Shown: in pieces, positions 17,942 to 26,221 of the stretch
Layout: every line of letters starts with the position of its first letter
How positions within the stretch are numbered: the first letter of the stretch is position 1
Assembly: GCA_042093735.1 (NCBI GenBank)
Contig: JBELEM010000007.1
Span: forward strand, 1 to 64,000
Source: Hellea sp042093735
Lineage (GTDB): Bacteria > Pseudomonadota > Alphaproteobacteria > Caulobacterales > Maricaulaceae
Reading direction: 5' to 3'
Length of the DNA stretch: 64,000 nt
Translations under genes and position numbers: made by a program
Notes under the pieces: model-generated
Seen by the model: the letters and a program-made list of their open reading frames with translations, nothing else
Databases searched by the model: none
Told to the model about the DNA's origin: nothing

Positions 17942-18433
17942 ATGACAAAAAGAATAGCACTTTATCCAGGAACTTTTGACCCGATGACACTCGGTCACTT
18001 GGATATTCTAAAAAGGGCTAGTACACTATGTGATAAGTTGGTAGTTGCCGTTGCAATAAATCGTAATAAAAACCCTTTATTTTCTCTAGATGAGCGTGTT
18101 GAAATGGTTGAAAATGTAGTATCACCATTTCGCGAGAGAATAGAAGTCGAGGTGAAACCTTTTGAGGGATTATTAATTCATTACACCGAACAAGTGGGTG
18201 CTACAATGATAGTTCGTGGCTTAAGGGCTGTATCTGACTTTGAATATGAATTTCAAATGGCAGGAATGAATGATCGTTTGAATCCTAATATAGAAACTGT
18301 ATTTTTAATGGCTGACCCTCAATATCAAACGATTGCTTCAAGATTGGTAAAAGAAATAGCTAGGCTCGGAGGAAATGTTTCACAATTTGTAACACCAGAG
18401 GTGGAATTTCGTCTGAAAGATAAGTTTACATGA
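17942..18433 (+). CDS. coaD: Phosphopantetheine adenylyltransferase CoaD
   Basis: A 163-residue single-domain nucleotidyltransferase. YPGTFDPMTLGHLDI (from residue 8, with H19 of the TxxH motif), the central VRGLRAVSDFEYE and the C-terminal TIASRLVKEIA match CoaD. It transfers AMP from ATP to 4'-phosphopantetheine, the penultimate step of coenzyme A synthesis. It overlaps the start of the exported cyclophilin gene by ATGA. Confidence 0.96.
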   Translation: MTKRIALYPGTFDPMTLGHLDILKRASTLCDKLVVAVAINRNKNPLFSLDERVEMVENVVSPFRERIEVEVKPFEGLLIHYTEQVGATMIVRGLRAVSDFEYEFQMAGMNDRLNPNIETVFLMADPQYQTIASRLVKEIARLGGNVSQFVTPEVEFRLKDKFT

Positions 18434-19338
18434 TCAAATACATAAATTTATTATTATTATTTTTAATTTTCGTTTATACCGCAGCTGTCGCTTCTGAATC
18501 AGTAACAGGGAATGCAGAAGATTTAGTTATTTATAAAAATCAGGATATTCCCGACGAAGCATGGAGAACTCCAAATCCAGAAAATATACTATATATAGAT
18601 CTTGAGTATGGCAGAGTAATAATAGAGCTGTACCCAGAAATAGCACCCAAACATGTAGCGCGCATAAAGGAGTTAACTCGTCGGAACTTTTATGATTACA
18701 TTGCCTTTCACAGAGTTGTTGAAGGGTTCATGAATCAAACTGGCGACCCAAGGGGCGATGGTACGGGTGGTTCAGACTTGCCTGACTTAATGGGTGAATT
18801 TACTTTTAGGAGATCAGATTTGATGCCCGTTTCATTAACTGGTTCAAAGCAATTGGGATCAAAAAAAATACCAGTCGGATTTTACAAAGCTTTACCTGTA
18901 GCTACTCAACCTATTGTTCAGGCTATGTTTACACGAGATGGAATGGTATCGGCTTATGGTTTACATTGTAAGGGTGTAACATCTATGGCTCGCAGCACAG
19001 AGCCGAATACCGCTAACAGCCAGTTTTTTTTGATGCGTGATATTGCAGACCATCTAAATACAAAATATTCAATTTGGGGTAACACATTAATTGGTCATGA
19101 GTATTTGACAAAAATCAAGGTGGGTTCAAAAAGTGATAATGCTAGATTTATTCCTGATATTATGAAGAAGGTTCGTTTAGCTTCTGATATTCCTGAAAGT
19201 GAAAGGGTAAATTTTCAAATTTTAAAAACAAATAGCATATTTTTTGAAAATTATTTAAGTAAGCTCAAAGAAACTGAAGGGTCAACCCCTGACGTTTGTG
19301 ATATTCGAATCCCAACCCGTATAAAACAGGAAAAATAA
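18430..19338 (+). CDS. Exported cyclophilin-type peptidyl-prolyl isomerase
   Basis: A 302-residue cyclophilin with an N-terminal hydrophobic segment (about 4-20) followed by a likely signal-peptidase site (VASE), so it acts in the periplasm. Core motifs are FHRVVEGFMNQTGDP, GVTSMARS and NSQFFLMR. Compared with a 160-170-residue minimal cyclophilin there is an insertion of roughly 65 residues between the FHRV and SMARS blocks, plus a C-terminal extension of about 60. It catalyses prolyl cis-trans isomerisation in envelope proteins. Its stop overlaps the next cyclophilin gene's start by one base. Confidence 0.85.
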   Translation: MIKYINLLLLFLIFVYTAAVASESVTGNAEDLVIYKNQDIPDEAWRTPNPENILYIDLEYGRVIIELYPEIAPKHVARIKELTRRNFYDYIAFHRVVEGFMNQTGDPRGDGTGGSDLPDLMGEFTFRRSDLMPVSLTGSKQLGSKKIPVGFYKALPVATQPIVQAMFTRDGMVSAYGLHCKGVTSMARSTEPNTANSQFFLMRDIADHLNTKYSIWGNTLIGHEYLTKIKVGSKSDNARFIPDIMKKVRLASDIPESERVNFQILKTNSIFFENYLSKLKETEGSTPDVCDIRIPTRIKQEK

Positions 19339-19796
19339 TGACTGAAAAACTTATATTAAATATCGATGCCAATGACGGAATAAATGGAGAAGTAACTATT
19401 TTATTACGGCCTGATTTGGCTCCAAAGCATGTCGAACAGATCACAAGACTAGCGAGAGAAGGTTTTTATGACGGTCTCACATTCCATAGAGTTATCAATG
19501 GCTTTATGGCACAAGGTGGGTGTCCTGACGGAACAGGCATGGGTGGAGCTAAAGATAACATACCGGCTGAATTTTCGAAACACCCTCATATTGAAGGTGT
19601 TTGCTCAATGGCTAGGTCACAAAACCCAAATTCGGCTTCTAGTCAATTTTTTATCTGCTTGGATGATGCAACTTTCTTGGACGGACAATATACCGTCTGG
19701 GGAGAAGTTGAAAGTGGAATGGACATTGTTCATGCCCTTCCAAAAGGCGAGCCTCCTAGATACCCAGGAAAAATCACAAAGGCGACTGTGCTTTAA
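19338..19796 (+). CDS. ppiB: Cytosolic cyclophilin-type peptidyl-prolyl isomerase
   Basis: A 152-residue minimal cyclophilin without a signal peptide: FHRVINGFMAQGGCPDGTG, GVCSMARSQNPNSASSQFFI and YTVWGEV carry the active-site arginine, phenylalanine and glutamine residues. It probably assists protein folding in the cytosol. The tandem with the exported paralogue just upstream (one-base overlap) gives one isomerase on each side of the inner membrane, an arrangement seen in other alphaproteobacteria. queA follows after 47 bases. Confidence 0.92.
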   Translation: MTEKLILNIDANDGINGEVTILLRPDLAPKHVEQITRLAREGFYDGLTFHRVINGFMAQGGCPDGTGMGGAKDNIPAEFSKHPHIEGVCSMARSQNPNSASSQFFICLDDATFLDGQYTVWGEVESGMDIVHALPKGEPPRYPGKITKATVL

Positions 19797-19843
19797 TTTC
19801 TTAACTCTATTTGTAGTTATCATTCAAAGAAAAAATCAATTGT

Positions 19844-20914
19844 ATGAAAGTTTGTGATTTTGATTTTGATTTACCTGAAGAACGTATAGCTCTTAGGCCA
19901 GCTTCGCCAAAAGATAGTGCAAAACTATTACAAGTTTCCAGCAAAGGCGAACTGCTTGATTATTGTGTCAAAGACTTACCTGACTTGCTGGTAAGAGGTG
20001 ATGTGCTTGTAATAAATGAAACGAGAGTTCTTCATGCTGCCCTTAATGGAATTAGAAAAGCAAGAGAGTATGGTGGAGGGGGGGATGTTAACCTTAATAT
20101 TAATCTTCATACATTAGTATCTAAGAATGAGTGGCGTGCATTCATTCGACCAGCCAAACGACTGAAAGTTGATGATATTGTATACTTTTCTGATAATTTT
20201 CATGCAGTGGTTTATGATAAATTACAAAACGGTGACATAGGGCTAAGATTTAATCTGAGTGGCATTGCACTGACAAAAGCAATAGATAAGTTTGGAAAAC
20301 CTCCTATACCACCATATATTTCACGTAAGCGACCTGTAGACGACAGTGATGTAGATGACTATCAAACTATTTATGCTTCCGGAAATTCCGGTTCTGTTGC
20401 CGCTCCAACTGCAGGTCTCCATTTTACTGATGCATTATTCAAGGAATTAAATTTAAGGGGAATTCAAATTGAACGACTTACTTTGCATGTAAGTGCTGGA
20501 ACTTTCTTACCCGTAAAAACTGAGGATACTAAAGACCATCATATGCACACTGAGTGGTATGAGATACCTCCTGATACAGCAAAGCGTATAAATTCTGCTA
20601 AATCCGAAGGTAGGCGGATAGTAGCAGTTGGTACCACTACTTTACGAGCCCTCGAGTCTTCTGCAAGAAAGGGTTTCGTAACCAAGCTTGCCGACGAAAC
20701 AAATATTTTTATAACTCCTGGCTTTAAATTCGGGATAATAGACGGACTTATGACAAATTTCCATTTACCCAGATCTACCTTATTTATGCTTGTAAGTGCT
20801 CTGTCTGGATTAAAAAATATGAAATTTGCTTATTTATATGCAATAGAAAATAAATACAGATTTTATAGTTATGGTGATACAAGCCTTTTATGGAAATCAG
20901 AGACGCTAAAATGA
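19844..20914 (+). CDS. queA: S-adenosylmethionine:tRNA ribosyltransferase-isomerase QueA
   Basis: A 356-residue protein of normal QueA length. It starts FDFDLPEERIALRPA and contains AAPTAGLHFT and GTTTLRALES, both family signatures. QueA transfers the ribosyl group of SAM to preQ1-modified tRNA, giving epoxyqueuosine in the wobble-modification pathway. It is translationally coupled to tgt: the tgt ATG at 20911 overlaps the queA TGA. The pairing of queA and tgt is the standard queuosine arrangement. Confidence 0.95.
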   Translation: MKVCDFDFDLPEERIALRPASPKDSAKLLQVSSKGELLDYCVKDLPDLLVRGDVLVINETRVLHAALNGIRKAREYGGGGDVNLNINLHTLVSKNEWRAFIRPAKRLKVDDIVYFSDNFHAVVYDKLQNGDIGLRFNLSGIALTKAIDKFGKPPIPPYISRKRPVDDSDVDDYQTIYASGNSGSVAAPTAGLHFTDALFKELNLRGIQIERLTLHVSAGTFLPVKTEDTKDHHMHTEWYEIPPDTAKRINSAKSEGRRIVAVGTTTLRALESSARKGFVTKLADETNIFITPGFKFGIIDGLMTNFHLPRSTLFMLVSALSGLKNMKFAYLYAIENKYRFYSYGDTSLLWKSETLK

Positions 20915-22038
20915 CGAAATTTCCATTCGATATTTTATCTAAAGACGGTGACGCAAGATCAGGGGTTCTTCAAACATCTCGTGGAAAAATTATGACTCCT
21001 GCCTTTATGCCTGTCGGAACAGCTGGAACAGTTAAGGGTCTATACATGGAGCAGGTAGCTGGTGCTGGTTCGGATATAATACTGGGAAATACTTATCATT
21101 TAATGCTTAGACCTGGGGCTGAGAGAGTAAAAAAATTAGGAGGATTACATGAGTTTTCTGGCTGGAGTGGACCTATTTTGACTGACTCAGGTGGATTTCA
21201 AGTTTGGTCACTTTCTAAACTTAGAAAAATGACTGAGGAGGGCGTTGAATTTCAAAGTCACTTAGATGGTTCGAAGCATTTACTCTCACCTGAGAGATCT
21301 ATTGAAATTCAAGCTGATTTGTTAGGTGCTGATATATGTATGCAGCTTGATGAGTGTACAGATTATCCAATATCCCATGAGTTAGCAAAGAAATCGATGG
21401 AACTATCTCTAAGGTGGGGCAGGCGATCCTTAGAGAAATTTGGCAAGAGAGAGAGCCAAAATTTATTTGCAATAATACAGGGTTCAAATTTTGAAGACTT
21501 ACGTCGATTTAGTGCAGAGGAATGTGTAAAAGAAACTCTCAATGGTGGTTATGGTGGCTTTGCAATTGGTGGTTTGGCTGTAGGTGAAGGGCATGAAAAT
21601 ATGTGCAAAACGCTTGACTTTACTGTTCCAAATCTACCTTCGGACCGCCCTAGATATTTGATGGGGGTTGGTAAACCGATAGACCTTGTGGAAGCTGTCG
21701 CTCGAGGAGTAGACATGTTTGATTGCGTTATACCAACCAGATCAGGCCGGCATGGACAAGTGTGGACTGATACTGGCCCATATAATATTAAAAAAGCTGA
21801 ATATTGTGAGGATCAAACGCCCCTGGATGAAAAAATTGATTGTTACGCAAGCAATAACTACACAAAAGCTTATATTCACCATCTAGTGCGTTCGGGTGAA
21901 TTGTTAGGCTCAATGATTTTAAGTTGGCATAATATTGCTTATTATCAAGATTTAATGTCAAGAATGCGAGTAGCCATAAGTAGTGGTGAGTTTGATTCTT
22001 TCATAACTAATTTTCGTTTAAATTACACTCAAGCCTAA
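20911..22038 (+). CDS. tgt: Queuine tRNA-ribosyltransferase with altered zinc site
   Basis: A 375-residue TGT beta-barrel enzyme that exchanges guanine-34 for preQ1 in tRNAs for Asp, Asn, His and Tyr. ATG 20911 is chosen over 20890 because it gives an ATGA coupling with queA. The catalytic regions are intact: LTDSGGFQ and GVDMFDCVIPTRSGRHG. The structural zinc site normally reads CxCxxC plus a distal His. Here it reads I-D-C-Y-A-S: the first and third cysteines are I309 and S314, and only C311 and H340 (SWHN) remain. The substitutions need several base changes, so a sequencing slip is unlikely. Activity and metal content are therefore open. Confidence 0.93.
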   Translation: MTKFPFDILSKDGDARSGVLQTSRGKIMTPAFMPVGTAGTVKGLYMEQVAGAGSDIILGNTYHLMLRPGAERVKKLGGLHEFSGWSGPILTDSGGFQVWSLSKLRKMTEEGVEFQSHLDGSKHLLSPERSIEIQADLLGADICMQLDECTDYPISHELAKKSMELSLRWGRRSLEKFGKRESQNLFAIIQGSNFEDLRRFSAEECVKETLNGGYGGFAIGGLAVGEGHENMCKTLDFTVPNLPSDRPRYLMGVGKPIDLVEAVARGVDMFDCVIPTRSGRHGQVWTDTGPYNIKKAEYCEDQTPLDEKIDCYASNNYTKAYIHHLVRSGELLGSMILSWHNIAYYQDLMSRMRVAISSGEFDSFITNFRLNYTQA

Positions 22039-22077
22039 AAGCCTTTAAATAATTTTATTTTGCCACACATTTTGGAC

Positions 22078-22106
22078 TTGACGATGGTAAGTCACGCCCC
22101 TAGATA
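22078..22106 (+). promoter_or_regulatory. Promoter of tRNA-Lys
   Basis: A -35 TTGACG (22078-22083) and a -10 TAGATA (22101-22106) with 17-base spacing lie just upstream of the tRNA. They fit sigma-70 rules well. The predicted start near 22113 leaves a 25-base 5' leader. Confidence 0.6.
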
Positions 22107-22137
22107 CCGGGTTTATTATACATAATATACGTATTGT

Positions 22138-22213
22138 GCGCCCGTAGCTCAGTTGGTAGAGCGCCTCACTTTTAATGAGGATGTCCACAGTTCAAGTCTG
22201 TGCGGGCGTACCA
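22138..22213 (+). tRNA. tRNA-Lys (anticodon TTT)
   Basis: A 76-base cloverleaf: acceptor GCGCCCG pairs with CGGGCGT (G1-U72 wobble), anticodon stem CCTCA/TGAGG encloses loop CTTTTAA with anticodon TTT, T-arm CACAG-TTCAAGT-CTGTG, discriminator A and encoded CCA. It reads AAA/AAG codons. Confidence 0.97.
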
Positions 22214-22451
22214 TTATACTTCAGTCAAATTGTTGTAGAAAATCAGAACACAATAATTGTGATGTATTTTAGCAACTAGTTATAAAAAAGCTTTTTAAAA
22301 AATGTCGAATATTTCTATCCAAGGGTAGCTATTATACAAAAGTTATTGTAATGGAAAATTAACAATAGTGGGAATATAGAAAAACAACCGCTAATTACGC
22401 GTATAATGCGCACAACTTGAAAATGGTTTATACCATTACGGAGGAAATAAA
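22214..22451 (+). promoter_or_regulatory. ompA upstream region with -10 element and inverted repeat
   Basis: This stretch has no gene. It holds a perfect CACAAT-A-ATTGTG inverted repeat (22249-22261), a good -10 TATAAT at 22402-22407 without a convincing -35, and a GGAGG ribosome-binding site at 22440-22444, 7 bases before the OmpA ATG. The inverted repeat could be an operator but is about 140 bases upstream of the -10. Confidence 0.4.
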
Positions 22452-23825
22452 ATGAAGTCACGGCTTCTTGTAGCAGCAGCAACAACTGCTTTGATGGCTA
22501 TTCCATCACTTGCAACCGCTCATGATGAGTCTGGTTGGTACCTTAGAGGTAACGCTGGGTATGGTGTTCATACTGATATTGAATTATCTGGTGGTCTTGA
22601 TACTTCTGCTGGCGACGCAACTGGTCTGAATAGCAAAGGTGATGTTGCTATATCACTTGGCCTTGGTTATAATTTAGGCAATAGCTGGCGTTTAGAGCTA
22701 GACGGCGCACTGTTAAATACAGATCTTGGTTCAATTAGTGGAGTTCAAGATACATCCTCTGGATTCAGAAGCAAATCTATGATGTTAAATGCTATCCATA
22801 ACTTTGACACCAACAGCCGTTTTGAACCTTACTTGGGTGCAGGTGTTGGTTTTGTTCAAGGAAATGCTAAGTTTACTGCAAATGATTATGGTAACGCTGC
22901 ATCCCCTACAGTTAACTCAGTTTGTGATGGAAATCGTGCGACAATAGCGGGTGGTCAGTCTTGTAGTCTTGATGATACCGACACTGCATTTGGCTATCAG
23001 CTTCTAGCGGGTTTAGGTTATGAAATCACAGAAAATATTAAATGGGACACACAATATCGCTATCTCGACGCTCATGGTATGGATTTTAGCGGTATAAGAG
23101 TTGCCAACACTAACAACACAGTTAATTCCTTAGCTGTTGAGGCATCAAATGTAGGTGCACATTCGGTAATGACTGGCTTTAGATACCTCTTTGGTCACAA
23201 ACATGAACCTGAAGCCCCACCTCCCCCACCAGCTCCAGTGCCTGACTATCAGTGTTGGGACGGATCTATGACTTTTAATGCTGGTGAGTGCCCAATTAAG
23301 CCAATTCCAAAACAGACATGTTGGGATGGCTCAATAATTCCAGAAACATCTACTTGTCCCGTCAGACCAACATACACTTGTTGGGATGACTCAGTTGTAT
23401 ATGATGAAGCTAATTGCCCTGCACAAGTTTTTTCAGAAGCAAAAAACAATATGTCTGAGTTATGCTCCATAAATAGTCATCAGGAAGTTATTTATTATGA
23501 TTTTGATGAGCATGAATCACAAGACACAGTTAACGCAATCACAAAGATAGCAGATATTGGACAATACTGTAATATCGGTAAGGTTAGTGTTGTTGGACAC
23601 ACTGATACTTCTGGGCCGACTGCCTACAACTTAAAGTTATCTAAGCACCGTGCTTCTAATACTAAAGCTGAATTAATTGCTAGAGGTATATCTGAAGACA
23701 GCATTGTATCCGATGGTAGAGGTGAAACGGAATTAGCTGTTGAAACTGCTAATGGCGTTAAAGAAAAAATGAACCGCCGTACTGAGGTTTTGGTTTCATT
23801 AAGCGCATTAGGGGTGATCAACTAA
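22452..23825 (+). CDS. OmpA-family outer membrane protein with CWDGS repeats
   Basis: A 457-residue protein with a Sec signal peptide ending ATA-HD near residue 24, an eight-strand-type barrel domain (about 25-245; GWYLRGNAGYG, LGLGYNLGNSWRLE), a proline-rich hinge PPPPPAPVP, three short Cys repeats beginning CWDGS or CWDDS at C268, C290 and C310 and each closing with CP, then a peptidoglycan-binding OmpA C-terminal domain (about 345-457; VVGHTDTSG, NRRTEV). The barrel sits in the outer membrane and the C-terminal domain tethers it to the cell wall. Single-gene unit with strong ribosome-binding site and terminator, so probably abundant. The cysteine repeats likely form disulfides in the periplasm. 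Confidence 0.9.
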   Translation: MKSRLLVAAATTALMAIPSLATAHDESGWYLRGNAGYGVHTDIELSGGLDTSAGDATGLNSKGDVAISLGLGYNLGNSWRLELDGALLNTDLGSISGVQDTSSGFRSKSMMLNAIHNFDTNSRFEPYLGAGVGFVQGNAKFTANDYGNAASPTVNSVCDGNRATIAGGQSCSLDDTDTAFGYQLLAGLGYEITENIKWDTQYRYLDAHGMDFSGIRVANTNNTVNSLAVEASNVGAHSVMTGFRYLFGHKHEPEAPPPPPAPVPDYQCWDGSMTFNAGECPIKPIPKQTCWDGSIIPETSTCPVRPTYTCWDDSVVYDEANCPAQVFSEAKNNMSELCSINSHQEVIYYDFDEHESQDTVNAITKIADIGQYCNIGKVSVVGHTDTSGPTAYNLKLSKHRASNTKAELIARGISEDSIVSDGRGETELAVETANGVKEKMNRRTEVLVSLSALGVIN

Positions 23826-23847
23826 GCGGTTGAAGAAATAAATAAAG

Positions 23848-23875
23848 ACCCGGCTTTAAAGTCGGGTTTTTTTTT
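23848..23875 (+). terminator. Rho-independent terminator after ompA
   Basis: A 20-base self-complementary stem ACCCGGCTTT/AAAGTCGGGT (one G-T pair) is followed by a run of nine T. It closes the ompA transcript. Confidence 0.9.
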
Positions 23876-23948
23876 GCCATAAATCTTTAGATTTAGAATT
23901 TATTTTCTTTTTACTTATTTATACATATAAAAAAGACAAGGTGCTAAT

Positions 23949-25208
23949 TTGACATATATCAGCTTAACGACGGCGGAGCATAGTGTTGTAGACGCGATTA
24001 GTGCAACCAAGCATGAAATGTTAAGTATTGTCAAAGATTGGTCGAGTATAAATTCAGGAAGTTATAATCACTCTGGATTAAAAGACATGAGAGAGCGTTT
24101 GTCCGATAGTTTTGCATCTCTTCCTGGGGAAATAAGTGAGGTCACTTTGGAGGAGGGACAGCAAATAGATCAAAAAGGAAATATAGAAACTGTAAATTAC
24201 GAGCCTGCTTTAAAAATATCAGTGCGCCCAAAAGCTCCTATTCAATTAGTATTAACTGGACATTACGATACTGTATTTCCTGTAAATAGTCATTTTCAAA
24301 ACTATGAAACTTTAGGAGTTGATATTTTAAAAGGGCCTGGTGTAGCAGATATGAAAGGTGGTATAGTTGTAATGAAAACTGCCTTACAATTTTTTGAAAC
24401 TATGCCAATTTCAAAAAATATTGGCTATAATATTCTTCTCAGCCCTGATGAGGAAATTGGTTCTTTAGGTTCAGCATCTATTCTGGCAGACTTAGGAAGA
24501 GCTTCCCATGCAGGACTGACTTATGAGCCATCACTTCCAGATGGTTCATTGGCTGGTGCAAGAAAAGGGAGTGGTAATTTCACTTTAATTATAAAAGGAC
24601 GTGCCGCTCACGCCGGTAGGGAGCACCATTTAGGAAGGAATGCGATTGTTGCGATGGCTGAGTTTATTAATGGATTAGAAAAATTAAACGGAAAGCGCGA
24701 AGGTTTGACAATAAACATAGCTAAAATTGAAGGAGGAGGGCCTTCAAATATTGTGCCAGATCTTTCCATAGGTCATTTTAATATAAGAATGCAGAAGGAA
24801 GAAGACATGCAATGGGTAAGCAATAAAATTAATATTTTAGTTACACATATAAATGACAAAAAAGGAATTTTTGCTCACCTTCATGGTGGTTTCACAAGGC
24901 CACCTAAACCTATGTCACCAGCTAACGCAAGTGTTTTTGCATGGGTAAAAAAGGCTGGAAATCTATTAGGGCAAGAAATCAATTGGTCACCGAGTGGCGG
25001 AGTTTGTGAGGGTAATAATTTGTGGGCATCGGGCTGCCCAAATGTTGACACACTTGGAGTAATTGGTGGTGAAATTCATTCTGATAGAGAGTATATGAAA
25101 ATTAATTCTCTGACAGAAAGAGCTAGATTATCGTGTCTTATTCTTCTTAAAATTGCTAGCGGAGAATTTGATGCTTTAAAAGCTAAAAAATTAGTTGAAA
25201 AATGTTAA
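23949..25208 (+). CDS. M20-family metallohydrolase in the arginine succinyltransferase operon
   Basis: A 419-residue zinc amidohydrolase of the ArgE/DapE/carboxypeptidase G2 group. Metal ligands are visible as GHYDTV (H105), VADMKGG (D134), the DEE catalytic and ligand pair E168/E169, and a C-terminal GGEIHSDREY histidine. A dimerisation insert (GKGSGNF-like, about 205-310) is present. Start is TTG with AAGGTG five bases upstream. It overlaps astA by 7 bases and so is the first gene of the AST operon. Canonical AstE is an unrelated M14-like enzyme and is not in this operon, so this hydrolase is a candidate succinylglutamate desuccinylase. That is inference; a peptidase or deacylase role is possible. 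Confidence 0.75.
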   Translation: MTYISLTTAEHSVVDAISATKHEMLSIVKDWSSINSGSYNHSGLKDMRERLSDSFASLPGEISEVTLEEGQQIDQKGNIETVNYEPALKISVRPKAPIQLVLTGHYDTVFPVNSHFQNYETLGVDILKGPGVADMKGGIVVMKTALQFFETMPISKNIGYNILLSPDEEIGSLGSASILADLGRASHAGLTYEPSLPDGSLAGARKGSGNFTLIIKGRAAHAGREHHLGRNAIVAMAEFINGLEKLNGKREGLTINIAKIEGGGPSNIVPDLSIGHFNIRMQKEEDMQWVSNKINILVTHINDKKGIFAHLHGGFTRPPKPMSPANASVFAWVKKAGNLLGQEINWSPSGGVCEGNNLWASGCPNVDTLGVIGGEIHSDREYMKINSLTERARLSCLILLKIASGEFDALKAKKLVEKC

Positions 25209-26221
25209 TTGTACGCCCTGTATGTGTAAGTGACCTTGATGATATTTGTGACTTATCAAGACTAGCGGGACCAGGATTTACATCTTTAGCTGTAAATAAA
25301 GAAGTGCATAAAGCGCGAATACAGCATTCAATAAAAAGTTTTTCTGATATTAAAAGTATAATACCCAACCATCTATATATTTTAGTGGCTGAAGATACTA
25401 CTACGAACAAAGTTATTGGAATAAGTTCAATAAAAACTAACATAGGCGTAATTGACCCTTTTTTCAATTTTAGAATTTTACAGTTAGCCCAGAAATCTTC
25501 TGTTACGGGTTCGCGTTTCGATATGGCAGTTCTTGTTCTCGTTAATGAGTATGCAGGTTGTTCGGAAGTCGCTTCGTTATTTGTTAAGAGTGAGTACCGA
25601 GGAAAAGGAGTTGGTATGCTCATTTCTAAGGCAAGATTTATGCTTATTGCCGCAGATGAAGCGCGCTTCGGAAGTAAAATTATTTCAGAACTACGAGGCC
25701 GGGTATCTGAAAATGGTGAGTCCCCATTCTGGGATGCAATCGGAAAAAAGTTTTTCCGTATGGACTTTCAGAGTGCTGATGAGTTTTCCGCAGGTAAGGA
25801 TAGTCGGTTTATTGTCGAATTAATGCCAAAACACCCTATTTACGTCGCACTGCTTCCTGAAAGTGCTCAAAATGTTATTGGAAAAACACATCCAAAAGGC
25901 ATTGGGGCAAAACGCCATCTCGAGTCTGAGGGTTTTAGATATGACAATACGGTAGATATTTTTGATGCAGGACCAACTATGGCTGTTTTAAAGAAAGATA
26001 TGCGAACTCTGAATGAAAGCTTTTTGGTAAAGTTACAAGCTGATTCGTCTTATAAAAACCATAATGTACAAGCTTTAATTAGCAATAACTCCTTAACAGA
26101 ATTTCGATGTGGTTTATTTGATGTAACGAGATTTGATAGTAATTACTTTATTAACGCTGAGAAGATGAAATTTCTTAAAATTAAAAATACTGATACTGCT
26201 CGTCTATGGATTAAGAAATGA
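25202..26221 (+). CDS. astA: Arginine N-succinyltransferase AstA
   Basis: A 339-residue protein of standard AstA length. It begins LIVRPVCVSDLDDI; the middle has SSIKTNIGV, an EVASLFVKSEYRGKGVGMLISKARF acyl-CoA-binding region split by conserved glycines, and a C-terminal CGLFDVTRFD. It transfers succinyl from succinyl-CoA to arginine, the first step of the AST arginine catabolic route. It overlaps the M20 gene upstream by 7 bases and astD downstream by 4. Confidence 0.92.
   Translation: MLIVRPVCVSDLDDICDLSRLAGPGFTSLAVNKEVHKARIQHSIKSFSDIKSIIPNHLYILVAEDTTTNKVIGISSIKTNIGVIDPFFNFRILQLAQKSSVTGSRFDMAVLVLVNEYAGCSEVASLFVKSEYRGKGVGMLISKARFMLIAADEARFGSKIISELRGRVSENGESPFWDAIGKKFFRMDFQSADEFSAGKDSRFIVELMPKHPIYVALLPESAQNVIGKTHPKGIGAKRHLESEGFRYDNTVDIFDAGPTMAVLKKDMRTLNESFLVKLQADSSYKNHNVQALISNNSLTEFRCGLFDVTRFDSNYFINAEKMKFLKIKNTDTARLWIKK

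Noticed and set aside
19468..19857. Open frame of 129 codons on the plus strand overlapping ppiB
   Set aside because: Shifted frame of the clear cyclophilin gene, with atypical composition; no support for expression.
20890..20910. tgt start at 20890, seven codons upstream
   Set aside because: The ATG at 20911 gives a normal N terminus (MTKFPFDIL) and the common ATGA coupling with the queA stop.
25183..25623. Open frame of 146 codons on the minus strand
   Set aside because: It lies antisense inside astA, has no ribosome-binding site and no family-like sequence; a shadow of astA.
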